Both the position numbers and the translations under genes were made by a program. This document shows positions 34,408-44,587 of a stretch of DNA of 64,000 nt, piece by piece (the stretch's first letter is position 1; the number at the start of each line of letters is the position of its first letter). The notes beneath the pieces were generated by a model. That model was not told the DNA's origin. It saw nothing but the letters and a program-made list of their open reading frames with translations, and did not search any database. The stretch lies in NCBI GenBank assembly GCA_025351405.1, contig JANXVZ010000023.1, positions 86,267-150,266 on the forward strand, given 5' to 3'. This DNA is from Sphingomonadales bacterium. GTDB taxonomy: Bacteria; Pseudomonadota; Alphaproteobacteria; Sphingomonadales; Sphingomonadaceae.

Positions 34408-35369
34408 GCATCTTTCGATCAGGTGCATTGCTGGCCACGGGCGCCGCGCTGGCGGTTGCGGGCATGCTGGGCTGGCAATCGTTGCATGGCACCGCCCCAA
34501 GGCCCGATGAATCGGCCGCCGCCGTCCCGGCCTCCGCGCCGGGGGATGCGCTGACGATGTCGGCGGCGACGCGTCAGCGGCTGGGCATCGCGACAACGCG
34601 GCTTTTGCCTGCCCGCACCGCGGCGGTCAGCAACGGATTTGCCCGGGTACTCGATATCGGACCACTGGCCGCCATCGATAGCGAGATCCGCACGGCGCGC
34701 GCGGCGGCCGCGGCATCGGCGGCCGATGCAGCGCGGCTCAAGGATCTGGCGCGGCAGGATCAAAGCGCCTCGGCACGGTCGGTCCAGGTCGCGGAGGCGC
34801 AGGCCACTGCCGACCGTCTGCGGGTGGATCTCGCCGGGCGCCGCGTCGCGCTCGAATATGGCCCGGGGCTGGCAAAACTCGGCGATGCGGCGCGCATGGC
34901 GCTGATCGCCGACGTAGCCGCGGGCCGGGCGGCGTTGGTGCGCGTCGATGTCCCGGGGTCGGCACCGGTCCGCGGCGTGCGCGTCGGCGATCCGGCAACC
35001 GGCGTCACCTTGCTGGGCCCGGCGTCGGCCGCCGATGCGCGGGTCCAGGGCCTGGCACTGCTGGCGATCCTGCGTGGTCCGGGTGTGCGCAGCGCCGCTG
35101 CCGGGCGGTTGCTGCCGGCGATCATCGGTGGCGGCGGCAGCGACGATGGCACCATCGTGCCACGCTCGGCACTGCTGCGGCAAAAGGGCGACGTCTTCGT
35201 TTATGTCGCCATCGGCGATCACTTCGAGCGCAGGGCGCTGGCAGCAGCGCGGCCGGTTGCCGATGGCTGGTTCACCACAAGCGATGTCAAACCCGGGGAT
35301 GTGGTGGTCACCGCCGGTGCCGGCAGCGTGCTTGCTGCCGAAGGCGGTGCGACCGGCGGGGACGATTGA
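34404..35369 (+). CDS. RND efflux periplasmic adaptor subunit (MFP)
   Basis: A 321-residue protein with an N-terminal membrane anchor (about 7-23), a short coiled coil (about 93-145, ARAAAAASAADAARLKDLAR), a lipoyl-like region and a C-terminal beta-barrel (TIVPRSALLRQKGDVFVYVA, then VKPGDVVVTAGAGSVLAAEGG). It links the RND pump to the TolC-type duct. It is shorter than typical CusB/CzcB adaptors and has no His/Met-rich metal-binding region. Its stop overlaps the RND start by 1 nt. Confidence 0.9.
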   Translation: MSIFRSGALLATGAALAVAGMLGWQSLHGTAPRPDESAAAVPASAPGDALTMSAATRQRLGIATTRLLPARTAAVSNGFARVLDIGPLAAIDSEIRTARAAAAASAADAARLKDLARQDQSASARSVQVAEAQATADRLRVDLAGRRVALEYGPGLAKLGDAARMALIADVAAGRAALVRVDVPGSAPVRGVRVGDPATGVTLLGPASAADARVQGLALLAILRGPGVRSAAAGRLLPAIIGGGGSDDGTIVPRSALLRQKGDVFVYVAIGDHFERRALAAARPVADGWFTTSDVKPGDVVVTAGAGSVLAAEGGATGGDD

Positions 35370-38300
35370 TGCTCGCCGCGATCGTCCGCGCCGCATTGCG
35401 ACACCCCTGGCTGGCAGTGGTCGCCGGCGTGCTGCTGCTTGCCTATGGGGCGATGACAATCGGCGGTGCGCGCTACGATGTCTTCCCCGAATTCGTGCCG
35501 CCACAGGCGACCGTGCAGACCGAGGCGCCGGGACTGGCTGCCGAACAGGTCGAAGCGCTGGTGACGCGGCCGCTGGAGGCGGCGATCAACGGCACCAACG
35601 GCGTGACCAGCGTACGGTCGGAATCGGTGCAGGGCTTGTCGGTCATCAACGTCGTCTTTGCCGATGGCAGCGACCCCTTTCGCACGCGCCAGGTGCTGGC
35701 CGAATCGCTGGCGGAGGCCAATGGCCGGCTGCCGAGCAACGTCCAGACCCCCGTGCTCAGCCCGCTGACGTCGTCGACGATGGACCTGCTCAAGGTCGGT
35801 TTCGTGGCGCCGGGCATGGACCCAATGCGTCTGCGCGACATCGTCCAGTGGCGCGTCCGCACCCGCTTGCTGGCGGTGCCCGGTGTGGCCCGCGCCATCG
35901 TCTTTGGTGGCGACGAACGCCGGTTGGAAGTGAGGATGCGCCCCGGTGCCATGGTGGCGCGCGGGGTGTCGCTTGCCGATCTTACCGCCGCCGTGCAGGC
36001 AGCCGCGACAGTCAGGGGCGGCGGCTTTGCCGAAAGTGCGGCGCAGCGCATCATCGTCACCGCCAGCGCGCCAAGCCTCACCGCCGCCGATCTGGCGCGC
36101 GCGCCGGTACCGTTGACCGCCGGTGCCCCGGTCCGGATCGGCGACATCGCCGACGTGGCAGAGGCGGCGACCCCCAAATCGGGGGACGCACTGGTCATGG
36201 GCCGGCCCGGCGTGTTGATGGCGATGTCGAGCCAGTATGGCGCAAACACGCTCGACACGACGCTGGCGGTCGAAAAGGCGCTGGCGGAACTGACGCCGGC
36301 GCTGAGGGCGCAGGGCATCAGCGTCTATCCACGCCTGCACCGCCCGGCGAACTTCATCACCGCCGCCCTGTCGGGGATCGAGCGTGACCTTGCCATCGGC
36401 GCCGTCATGATCGGGGTGGTGCTGCTGTTGTTCCTGCGCAACGTCCGGGTGGCGCTGATCATTTTCCTGGCTATCCCGCTGTCGTTGCTGGCGGCGTTGA
36501 TCGTGCTCAATGCGCTTGGCCAGACGGTCAACACCATGACCCTGGGCGGCCTTGCCGTGGCGCTGGGCGTCGTCATCGACGACGCCATCGTCGATGTCGA
36601 GAATATCGTCCGGCGCCTGCACGGCAGCACGCCCGATGCCGATGTGCGCGTGATCATCGCCGACGCCTCGGTGGAGGTGCGCGCGCCGGTCGTCTATGCG
36701 ACATTCGTGCTGGTCCTGACGATGCTGCCGATCGTGTTCCTGACCGGTTTGCAGGGGGCGTTTTTCGCGCCGCTGGCGTTGGCGTTCGGGCTTGCCGTAC
36801 TTGCATCGTTGCTGGTGGCGCTGACGATCATCCCGGCGCTGGCGTTGCTGCTGCTGCGGCGCATTCCCGATCATGCCGAACCCGCGCTGATCGGCCGGGT
36901 AAAGGCTGGCCATGCGCGGTTGGTGACCCGCATTTGTGCGGCGCCGCAGGCGGTGGCGGCGGCGACGGCGGTGATCGGCATCGCGGCGCTGCTCGGGTTG
37001 ACACTGTTCGGCTCCGAATTGTTGCCGGCCTTCCGCGAACGTCATTACGTGCTGCAGGTAAGCGGCCCGGCAGGGGCCTCGATCGCCTGGATGCGCGAGC
37101 TGGGCACGCGGGTGTCCCACGACCTGCTGGCCATGCCCGAAATCGCGACCGTCGAGCACCAGATCGGCCGCGCCGAGGCGGGCGAAGATACCTTCCCGCC
37201 GCATCGCAGCGAGTTCCACGTCGAACTGACGGCGTTGGGCGGTGCCGACGAGGAAGCAACGCAGGGCAAGATCCGCAGCGTTCTCGCCCGCTATCCCGGC
37301 ACCCAGAGCGAGGTGCTGACATTCCTGGGCGACCGCATCAGCGAATCACTGTCCGGCGAGACTGCGGCGCTGGCCATCGGCATCTATGGTTCCGATCTGG
37401 ATGGCCTCGACAGGGTGGCGGCGCAGGTTGCGGCGGCGGTGCGGCGCGTGCCCGGCGCTGCCGATGTCCAGATCAAGGCAGCGCCCGGCGCGCCGAGCCT
37501 GACCGTGCGGCTCGACCCCGATCGCATGGCACTCCACGGCGTCTCCGCTGGCGATGCCGCGGATGCAGTCGAAACCGCCTTTCAGGGGCGCGTCGTGGCG
37601 CAGCGTGCCGCCGCCGACCAGGTCAGCGATATCGCCATCACCCTCGCCCCGGCGCTGCAGCAGGACCCCGAAGCCATCGGCAGCCTGCTGGTGCGCTCGT
37701 CCGACGGCGTCACCACGCGGCTGGGGGATATCGCCACGTTGCAGCCGGGTGACAGCCGGCTCTCAATAAACCATGACAATGGCCTGAGGCGGCAGATCGT
37801 CACCGCCAATCCCGCCGGCCGCGATGTCGGCGGCTTCACCGCCGACGTGACCGCGGCGGTGAGGCACGATGTCCGGCTGCCACCGGGGGTGTTCCTCGAA
37901 TATTCGGGGCAGGCAGAGGGCCAGGCAGCAGCGTTCCGGCAGTTGGCGATCAACGTCGCCACCGCGGCCATCGGCATTGTCGCGCTGCTCGTGCTGGCGT
38001 TCGGCGGCGCCCGGCCGGCACTGCTCATCCTTGCGGTCACCCCCTTTGCCATGGCGGGCGGAGTCGCAGCGGCGGCGCTGACCGGCGGTGTGCTGTCATT
38101 GGGCGCGCTGGTCGGCTTTGTGACGCTGTTCGGGATCGCGGCGCGCAACGCCATCTTGCTGATCTCGCATGTCGATCACCTGGTCACGGTGGAGGGCCAG
38201 CCATGGGGCCTGGCCACCGTTGTCCAGGCGACGCGCGAGCGCGTGACGCCGATCCTCATCACCGCACTGGTCACCGGGCTCGGGTTGGCACCACTGGCGC

Positions 38301-38455
38301 TCGAGGCCGGGCAATCGGGGCGCGAGGTGCAGGGACCGATGGCGGCGGTGATCCTTGGCGGCCTGTTGACCTCGACCGCGATGAGCCTGTTGTTGCTGCC
38401 GGCCCTGGTGCTGGCGTATCGGAAACCCGATGCAGCTGCTGTTGATCGAAGATGA
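35369..38455 (+). CDS. HME-type RND efflux permease (CusA/CzcA family)
   Basis: A 1028-residue, 12-TM proton-driven pump with two large periplasmic loops (about 35-335 and 545-860). The HME-family proton relay is visible in TM4: VVIDDAIVDVEN, with Asp404, Asp405 and Glu411. It opens FVPPQATVQTEAPGLAAEQV, typical of CzcA/CusA. The substrate, metal cation or organic molecule, cannot be fixed from sequence. It is encoded in a five-gene unit with duct, adaptor, response regulator and kinase. Confidence 0.93.
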   Translation: MLAAIVRAALRHPWLAVVAGVLLLAYGAMTIGGARYDVFPEFVPPQATVQTEAPGLAAEQVEALVTRPLEAAINGTNGVTSVRSESVQGLSVINVVFADGSDPFRTRQVLAESLAEANGRLPSNVQTPVLSPLTSSTMDLLKVGFVAPGMDPMRLRDIVQWRVRTRLLAVPGVARAIVFGGDERRLEVRMRPGAMVARGVSLADLTAAVQAAATVRGGGFAESAAQRIIVTASAPSLTAADLARAPVPLTAGAPVRIGDIADVAEAATPKSGDALVMGRPGVLMAMSSQYGANTLDTTLAVEKALAELTPALRAQGISVYPRLHRPANFITAALSGIERDLAIGAVMIGVVLLLFLRNVRVALIIFLAIPLSLLAALIVLNALGQTVNTMTLGGLAVALGVVIDDAIVDVENIVRRLHGSTPDADVRVIIADASVEVRAPVVYATFVLVLTMLPIVFLTGLQGAFFAPLALAFGLAVLASLLVALTIIPALALLLLRRIPDHAEPALIGRVKAGHARLVTRICAAPQAVAAATAVIGIAALLGLTLFGSELLPAFRERHYVLQVSGPAGASIAWMRELGTRVSHDLLAMPEIATVEHQIGRAEAGEDTFPPHRSEFHVELTALGGADEEATQGKIRSVLARYPGTQSEVLTFLGDRISESLSGETAALAIGIYGSDLDGLDRVAAQVAAAVRRVPGAADVQIKAAPGAPSLTVRLDPDRMALHGVSAGDAADAVETAFQGRVVAQRAAADQVSDIAITLAPALQQDPEAIGSLLVRSSDGVTTRLGDIATLQPGDSRLSINHDNGLRRQIVTANPAGRDVGGFTADVTAAVRHDVRLPPGVFLEYSGQAEGQAAAFRQLAINVATAAIGIVALLVLAFGGARPALLILAVTPFAMAGGVAAAALTGGVLSLGALVGFVTLFGIAARNAILLISHVDHLVTVEGQPWGLATVVQATRERVTPILITALVTGLGLAPLALEAGQSGREVQGPMAAVILGGLLTSTAMSLLLLPALVLAYRKPDAAAVDRR

Positions 38456-39089
38456 CCCGGGGATGGCGGCGCTTATCGCCGCCGGCCTCGCGCCGCGCGA
38501 GCACCAGGTGCGTATCGTCCATGACGGCGCACAGGCGCTGGCAGCAGCGCGGGAGCGCCAGTTCGACCTCATCATCGCCGATCGCATGTTGCCCGATACC
38601 GATGGCGTCGCGCTCATCGCCGCCTTGCGGCACGCCGGGCAGCGCGCGCCGGTGTTGATGCTGACGGCGCTGGGGTCGGAGGAGGACCGGGTTTCAGGGC
38701 TGGAAGCGGGTGCCGACGATTATCTGGTCAAGCCGTTTTCGATGGCGGAGCTGGCGGCGCGGGTCTCGGCGCTGTGCCGCCGCGGTGCCGCCGGGCCAAC
38801 GGTCATTCGCATCGCCGATGTCGAACTTGACCGGCTCGAGCGGCGCGTCCGGCGCGGCAGCGGCATCATCGACCTGCAGCCGCGCGAGTTTCACCTCCTC
38901 GAATATCTGATGCTCGAGGCACCACGGGTCATCACCCGCATGATGCTGCTCGAACGCGTCTGGCACTTCCGTTTCGATCCGGGCACCAATATCGTGGAAA
39001 GCCATGTCAGCCGGTTGCGCACCAAATTGGGCGAGCCGGCGCTGATCCAGACCGTGCGGGGGGAAGGCTATGCCGTCCGCCCGGTTTAG
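38430..39089 (+). CDS. OmpR/PhoB family response regulator of the RND operon
   Basis: A 219-residue regulator. The receiver domain has IEDD (acidic pocket), Asp51 as phospho-acceptor in IADRMLPDTDG, and Lys102 in the KPFS motif. The C-terminal winged helix (about 124-218) ends RTKLGEPALIQTVRGEGYAV. Its start lies 26 nt inside the RND gene, so translation is coupled, and it overlaps the kinase gene by 20 nt. It most likely controls this pump operon. Confidence 0.93.
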   Translation: MQLLLIEDDPGMAALIAAGLAPREHQVRIVHDGAQALAAARERQFDLIIADRMLPDTDGVALIAALRHAGQRAPVLMLTALGSEEDRVSGLEAGADDYLVKPFSMAELAARVSALCRRGAAGPTVIRIADVELDRLERRVRRGSGIIDLQPREFHLLEYLMLEAPRVITRMMLLERVWHFRFDPGTNIVESHVSRLRTKLGEPALIQTVRGEGYAVRPV

Positions 39090-40431
39090 GCCGTTTCTCG
39101 CCAACACCAGCTTTCGCATCGCGCTGCTCAACGCCACCCTTCTGGCGGCGGCGATGGCGGCGGCGGCATCGGGCGCCTGGATCGCCACGCGCGACCTCGC
39201 GGCGCGTGACCTGCAGCAGCGTATCAGTCTCGAAATCGCCGCCATCCGCGAGGAAGCCCGTGGCGAAGGGCTTGAAGCCGCCGCCGATGCGGTGAAATCC
39301 CGTGCCGAACGTCCCGGCGCGCTCGAATACCGGCTGGTCGATGCCGGCGGACGCCGTCTTGCCGGCGACCTTGTTTTCAATGCCCCGGCAATCGGCTGGA
39401 GCCGTGTCGTCAACCGCGGTGCCGAGGCCGATGGCGACCACCATGGCGCCCTGGTTGTCCAGACGGTGGCGTTGCCGGGCGGGGCGCTGCTGTCGGTCGC
39501 CGATGACCTTTCGCGCAGCGAAGCGATACGCAACGCGATTTTCCGCAGCATAGCCGCGTGGGGCGCAGCCGCCATCGGCCTCGGCCTTGCCGCCGGCCTG
39601 TGGCTGACAAGCCGGGCGCTGCGTCGCATGGAGGCCGTCGTCGCGACGGTGGCCGCCGTCGGCCGCGGCGACCTGGCGGCGCGGGCGCCCTTGTCCGGCA
39701 CCGGTGACGACATCGACGGGCTTGCCGGCGGCGTCAACGCCATGCTCGATCGCATTGGCACGTTGGTGCAGGCGCTGCGACGCGTTTCCGCCGATCTCGC
39801 GCATGAACTGCGCACGCCGCTGACGCATGTCCGCCAACGGCTGGAGCGCGCCTCCGATGCCCCCGATGCTGCCACCAGCCGCCGCGAGCTCGACGCCGCC
39901 AATGCCGCGATGGACAAGGCGTTGCGGATGTTCGACGCCATGCTGCGGCTGGGCGAAATCGATGCCGGCCATGCCCGGGCGCGCTTTGCCGAGGTCGATC
40001 TGCACGACATCGTCGAGCGTGTTGCCGACGCCTATCGCCCGGAAATCGAGGCCACCTGCCGCCGCCTTCACGTCGCGGCTCAAGCGGGCCTTGCGGTCCA
40101 TGGCGACGCCGACCTGTTGACCCGGGCGCTGGCCAATCTTGTCGAAAACAGCCTCAAACATGGTGCGGGCGGCGGCCATGTCACCATCACCCTCGCGCGG
40201 GAGCGCGGCGCCGTCGCCCTGGACGTGTGCGATGATGGCCCCGGTATCGATGCCGCTGTACGGGCGCGCGTCACCGAGCCGTTTTATCGCCTTGCGCCTG
40301 CAGGCGACGTCGAAGGCTCGGGACTTGGCCTCGCCATTGTCGCCGCCATCGCTAGGCTGCACGATGCGACGCTGGAGATCGGCGACGCCAACCCCGGCAG
40401 CCGCGCCACGATCCTGTTTCCGGTTGCCTGA
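39070..40431 (+). CDS. Sensor histidine kinase of the RND operon
   Basis: A 453-residue kinase with two TM helices (about 15-38 and 158-180) flanking a periplasmic sensor of about 120 residues. The HAMP region is near 181-235. The dimerisation domain has SADLAHELRTPLTHVRQRL with His245. The ATPase domain has NLVENSLKHG, CDDGPGID and GSGLGLAIVAAIARLH. It pairs with the preceding regulator. The sensor domain has no recognised ligand motif. Confidence 0.93.
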   Translation: MPSARFRPFLANTSFRIALLNATLLAAAMAAAASGAWIATRDLAARDLQQRISLEIAAIREEARGEGLEAAADAVKSRAERPGALEYRLVDAGGRRLAGDLVFNAPAIGWSRVVNRGAEADGDHHGALVVQTVALPGGALLSVADDLSRSEAIRNAIFRSIAAWGAAAIGLGLAAGLWLTSRALRRMEAVVATVAAVGRGDLAARAPLSGTGDDIDGLAGGVNAMLDRIGTLVQALRRVSADLAHELRTPLTHVRQRLERASDAPDAATSRRELDAANAAMDKALRMFDAMLRLGEIDAGHARARFAEVDLHDIVERVADAYRPEIEATCRRLHVAAQAGLAVHGDADLLTRALANLVENSLKHGAGGGHVTITLARERGAVALDVCDDGPGIDAAVRARVTEPFYRLAPAGDVEGSGLGLAIVAAIARLHDATLEIGDANPGSRATILFPVA

Positions 40432-40486
40432 CAGCGGGCGCGGCGGCACGAAACAGGCGCGCCAGCCCGAATGCGGGTGGGCGATT

Positions 40487-42901
40487 TCACACGGCGACTT
40501 CCAGCACGGGTGCGGGTGCCATGCCCGGGTCCTCTGCCGTCCAGTCGAGGCCACCGGCATAGCGCCACGCGACGCGACCGGTTTCGTCGAGTGCAAGCAG
40601 ATGCAGCCAACGATTGTCGCACAGCGCGCGCACGCTGTCGTGGCGGCGCAGAATGTCGGTGATGGCCTGGCGTGGCGCCTCGATGCACACCGTCAGGCGC
40701 AGGGGCTCATGAACATGGGCTTCGCCATCGTGGATGGATTGCCACGGCAACCCGGCGCGCAGCAGGCCGCCATTGCCCTCGACGACACCGATGCCGCCGG
40801 TAACATTGTGCAGCAGCTTGTTGCCCGCCCCGAACAGCGTCGGTGCGACGGTAGAGCCATAATATTGCAGGCTGATCCAGCTTGCGACGACCACCGGTGC
40901 CGTCAAGATCAATTCGAGGACGCTGAAAGCCTTGTCCTGCTGCCAGTCATAGTCGTGGAGAAACGCCCGGCCGGCGATCGGCTTTCCGGCCGTGCGGGAG
41001 CGCGGCGCGGCGATAAACGCCCTGCATCCCGCAAGCCCCCACTCCGGCCGCACCTCGGCCCAGTCGTGGCTGCGGCGGGCTATACTTGCAGCGCCGTCGG
41101 CGCGTGGCAGCCGCAACGCCCGTTCGCTGCGCGCAACAAGGCCGGCGGCAGCGAACCAGGATCGCGCCCGAGCAAGGTCGGTGGCGTGCGCGGGCGAGGG
41201 ATGGTCGCTGTCGTACAGCGTGACGGCGTCGGTTGTCGTGTCGTGCAGGGCGCCTGCGAAAACGGTGTCTGCGGGCACGACAATGCCCCGCCCCGCCAAC
41301 CCCTGGCGTACCTGTACATCGTTGAGAAGCGCCGCGAGCAAGCGGGCGTTGACCTCGCCGGAATAGCCGCCGCAGGCGCCGCAATGCAGTCCGCTGGCGA
41401 AGGGGTTGTTGGCAACATTGGCCCCGTGCCCGGCAAAAATGACAAGCCTCGCAAAATTGTCGGTCAAGGACATGGCACGGAGCACCGTTTCGGCAGCGGC
41501 GGTCTTGGCGGCTTGCCCGAGAGCCGGGTCCGGTCGCGGCGCCGGATCGCCCGGCGCCCGATTGCGCGCGAGGCCCAACGCATCGCGCACCAGCTTTCCG
41601 ACGTAAACCGGGCCAGTGGCCTCGACAAAGGCGAACGACGACACCGCCGCCAGTTTGAACCGACCCCAGGCCCGCGAGGCCCGCGCCTTCAAACGCTTCG
41701 ATACACTGGCGGCTTCATCTCCGCCCGAACACGTCGTCAACCCGGGCTTGAGCAGCACCGGCAGGCGCATCTCCGGCACGTCGGACGCAAAGCGCGTGTG
41801 TGACGCCGCCATGCCGAAGAAGCCGGCAAAGCCCAGGGTCTGGATTCCGGCACTGACGCCCTCCAGCGCGCGGCGGAACACTTCGGATCGGACGTCGATG
41901 CAGAAGGCAACCTGAAGCTCAGGGCGTCGATGCTGGCCCGCCGTGTTTGGCGAGGCGAGCATCGCGGCGATGTCCCGCTGGGCTGCCCGTTCCGCCGCCT
42001 CCTGCAAGATGACGTCGACCGTGTCGGCAGCAGTGGCGGCAACGGGAACAGCGTGGCGGGCCACCACGTCCCGCCAGTCTGCGGCGATGGCGTTGCCATG
42101 TTGCGCGAACAGCACCTGTTCCCACAGCAGGCGGATCGCCAGCAGGTCGATGATCGTATCATCCCGCTGGCCCAGACGTTCCGCCTGCCAGCGCCGGTAG
42201 CGGGCGTGTTGAGACCACCCCCCCAGCGTCAACAGCAACTGGTGGAAATATGTTTCCATCGCGTCGACGCCAATGCCAAGGCGATGCACCGCATCGAGGA
42301 TCACCGCGTGCCCGCTTTCGGGCGCATCGGCCACAAAGGCGGCAAATCCCCTCGTACCGGCAATCTCCGGGGTCAGGTCGTGGGTTGCAAAGGCGCGCCA
42401 CGCTTCATAGGCACTGCGGCCGCGCGGTGCCGCCCACAAAGCCTGGCCCTCGTCGAAATAGCCCGCTGCCCAGGCCCCGAAACGCTCGGCGATCAGCCCC
42501 GGCCAGTCGATGCCCGACGCCGCTGCGGCAAGGTCGGCGATGGTGGGCAGCGGCGGCTCGATGGGCGCGGGCCGTGACACCTCCGCCTTCAAGGCATCGA
42601 GGCTCGCCGGACGCGATGGACCGGGCGACGCCGACAGCGCGGCGCAAAGATCGGCGTCGGAGATTTGTCCGGCCGCCAGACGGTCCTGGTACCAGCGGCG
42701 CGGCATCGCCATCCGCAGGCCCGTTAGACGACGCAGGCGCGACGCAACCTTGGCCAGATCCTCCGATCCCTGTCCGAGGAACGGATTGACGGCGACGCTC
42801 GATGCCAGCGGCCAAGCCGGGGGAATTGCGTCCGCGGCCGCATTCGCAGCGGCCCTGGTCGCGCGCGCATCGGGATACAGGCTTTCGGCGGGTGCATCCA
42901 T
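40487..42901 (-). CDS. dabA: DabA (DUF2309): inorganic-carbon uptake subunit with beta-carbonic-anhydrase-like Zn site
   Basis: An 804-residue protein that with DabB couples a cation gradient to one-way hydration of CO2 to bicarbonate at the cytoplasmic face of the membrane. The Zn ligands are in family places: Cys334 and Asp336 (FCIDVRSE), His492 ([11 protein letters not shown]) and Cys507 (GLHCGACGG). The 15-residue spacing between His and Cys equals that of characterised DabA. The open frame continues into dabB, but ATG 42901 ([10 protein letters not shown]) overlaps the dabB stop by 1 nt and is the family start. Confidence 0.93.
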   Translation of the reverse strand: MDAPAESLYPDARATRAAANAAADAIPPAWPLASSVAVNPFLGQGSEDLAKVASRLRRLTGLRMAMPRRWYQDRLAAGQISDADLCAALSASPGPSRPASLDALKAEVSRPAPIEPPLPTIADLAAAASGIDWPGLIAERFGAWAAGYFDEGQALWAAPRGRSAYEAWRAFATHDLTPEIAGTRGFAAFVADAPESGHAVILDAVHRLGIGVDAMETYFHQLLLTLGGWSQHARYRRWQAERLGQRDDTIIDLLAIRLLWEQVLFAQHGNAIAADWRDVVARHAVPVAATAADTVDVILQEAAERAAQRDIAAMLASPNTAGQHRRPELQVAFCIDVRSEVFRRALEGVSAGIQTLGFAGFFGMAASHTRFASDVPEMRLPVLLKPGLTTCSGGDEAASVSKRLKARASRAWGRFKLAAVSSFAFVEATGPVYVGKLVRDALGLARNRAPGDPAPRPDPALGQAAKTAAAETVLRAMSLTDNFARLVIFAGHGANVANNPFASGLHCGACGGYSGEVNARLLAALLNDVQVRQGLAGRGIVVPADTVFAGALHDTTTDAVTLYDSDHPSPAHATDLARARSWFAAAGLVARSERALRLPRADGAASIARRSHDWAEVRPEWGLAGCRAFIAAPRSRTAGKPIAGRAFLHDYDWQQDKAFSVLELILTAPVVVASWISLQYYGSTVAPTLFGAGNKLLHNVTGGIGVVEGNGGLLRAGLPWQSIHDGEAHVHEPLRLTVCIEAPRQAITDILRRHDSVRALCDNRWLHLLALDETGRVAWRYAGGLDWTAEDPGMAPAPVLEVAV

Positions 42902-44481
42902 CACGCGTTGCTCCTTGCAGAATGCGGGGACTGGCGGACTGACCAGCCGCCCACCAGGCGGTCGAACAAGGCGTTGGCGTAGAGCCCGTTGGAAAGATGC
43001 ACGCGCAAGCCCGCAGCAGCCGGGTGATACGCCCATAGCGGAAACATCGACTGCGCGACCGCAACGACGCCGAAGCTGGTGATGGCGAGTATGACGAGGG
43101 CCCATTGCAGCGGCCCCGGTACCGGCGTTGCCGGCAATGTACCGGACATCGCCCATTGCGACACCGCCTGCAGTGCGAAATAGCTCACCGTTGCCGCGAC
43201 GGCATAAACTGCCGTGCGCCGCGTCAATGCCCTTGGCGCCGCATCGGCAAAGCCTTGCGCCAGGATATAGGCGACACCCAGGATGAGAATGGCACCAAGC
43301 GCGATGGCCTGTGGCGACTTGTGCTGAAATCCGAATCCGAGGCCGACAATGACGTACAGGCCAAGCGCCACCAGGAACGCCCGGCCGACGGCAGCCGGCC
43401 GCGGGATGGCGATGGGCCCGGGCCGGCGGATCGCGGCAACCGCATCGACCGCGCCCCCCGAAGCCAGGAACGCATGCGCCTTGTACAGCGAGTGCGCCAC
43501 GATATGCAGCAGTGCCAGCGGAAACAGCGCCAGCCCGCATTGCATGATCATGAAGCCCATCTGCCCGATGGTCGACCAGGCCAGCGACGTCTTGACCGCC
43601 GGCTGTGTCAGCATGACCAGCCCGCCGAACAGCGCCGTGAAGCCGCCGACAATCACCAGCACCGCGAGAACGCCAGGCGCCAGCAGCATCACATCGGCAA
43701 AGCGGATGAGCAGGAAGCCGCCGGCGTTGACGATGCCGGCGTGGAGCAGCGCCGACACCGGCGTGGGTGTTTCCATCACTTCGGTCAACCAGCCATGCGA
43801 CGGAAATTGCGCCGATTTCAATATCGCGGCGACCGCGATGGACGCGGCCGCACCGACCGCCGGCCCACCGCAGGCGCCAGCGCGGGCCGCGGCGAGGATC
43901 GCGGCGATTTCGACGGTGCGATACGCCATCGCCAGCAAGACCGCGCCACCGACCAGGGCAAGGTCGCTGAGCCGGGCGATAACGAATTTCTTGCGCGCCG
44001 CCCGCTGCGCCGAGGCGCGTTCGGGATAGAACAGCAGCAGCCTGTGCAGTGCGAGGCTTGTCGCGATCCAGGCGCCGACAAGCTGGAACAGGTTGCCGGC
44101 CAGAACGAACATCATGACACAAGCGAGTGTGGCGCACAGCCAACCGGTAAACGCGCCCTGCCGGGCCTCGCCATCGAGATAGGCCCGCGAATACCGCACC
44201 ACGACCCAGCCGATGAACGACACCAGCAACAGCATGGTGGCACTCACCGCATCGAGCCGGATCGACAAACCGGCACCGGCAAGCCCGGGCAAGGCCATCG
44301 TCGCGGGCCCGTCGCGGACCAGCAAGGCAAGCGCCCAACCTGAAACGACGATCGCCGCAAGCGCCACGGCTTCGGCCAGACCCAACGAGAAACGCGGCCG
44401 CTGTCCGGGCCCGAGAAAGCCGGCTGCGGCCGCGACCATCAGGCCGGCCGGCGCCACGCATGGTAACCAATACATCGACAC
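42901..44481 (-). CDS. dabB: DabB: proton-conducting membrane subunit of the Dab inorganic-carbon pump
   Basis: A 526-residue polytopic membrane protein of the NuoL/MrpA antiporter-like family, with about 13 segments. Characteristic blocks are [29 protein letters not shown] (the broken helix with Lys and Glu for ion transfer) and [13 protein letters not shown]. It is the first gene of dabBA, divergent from a LysR gene. It is not part of complex I, since no other nuo genes are present and dabA follows at once. Confidence 0.93.
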   Translation of the reverse strand: MSMYWLPCVAPAGLMVAAAAGFLGPGQRPRFSLGLAEAVALAAIVVSGWALALLVRDGPATMALPGLAGAGLSIRLDAVSATMLLLVSFIGWVVVRYSRAYLDGEARQGAFTGWLCATLACVMMFVLAGNLFQLVGAWIATSLALHRLLLFYPERASAQRAARKKFVIARLSDLALVGGAVLLAMAYRTVEIAAILAAARAGACGGPAVGAAASIAVAAILKSAQFPSHGWLTEVMETPTPVSALLHAGIVNAGGFLLIRFADVMLLAPGVLAVLVIVGGFTALFGGLVMLTQPAVKTSLAWSTIGQMGFMIMQCGLALFPLALLHIVAHSLYKAHAFLASGGAVDAVAAIRRPGPIAIPRPAAVGRAFLVALGLYVIVGLGFGFQHKSPQAIALGAILILGVAYILAQGFADAAPRALTRRTAVYAVAATVSYFALQAVSQWAMSGTLPATPVPGPLQWALVILAITSFGVVAVAQSMFPLWAYHPAAAGLRVHLSNGLYANALFDRLVGGWSVRQSPHSARSNA

Positions 44482-44564
44482 AGGTGCCCCCCGCCAGCAA
44501 GATTGCGCATAGCGACCGACGTAGCGATCCCGGCGCTCGCTGAAAAATTCATTGTTTCTAATTA

Positions 44565-44583
44565 TTCGTTCTGTTTTAACGAA
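44565..44583. promoter_or_regulatory. Dyad TTCGTT-N7-AACGAA between dabB and the LysR gene
   Basis: A perfect 6-bp inverted repeat with a 7-nt spacer contains a T-N11-A core. It lies 4 nt upstream of the LysR start and about 85 nt upstream of the dabB start. It is a candidate LysR binding site acting on both divergent genes (inference). Confidence 0.5.
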
Positions 44584-44587
44584 CGAT

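Noticed and set aside
35219..37219. 666-codon minus-strand frame opposite the RND permease
   Set aside because: Gln/Arg/His-rich shadow translation with no domain; the RND gene is unambiguous.
42901..44481. NuoL-like subunit as evidence of a complex I cluster
   Set aside because: It is immediately followed by dabA and no other nuo gene is present, so it is DabB.
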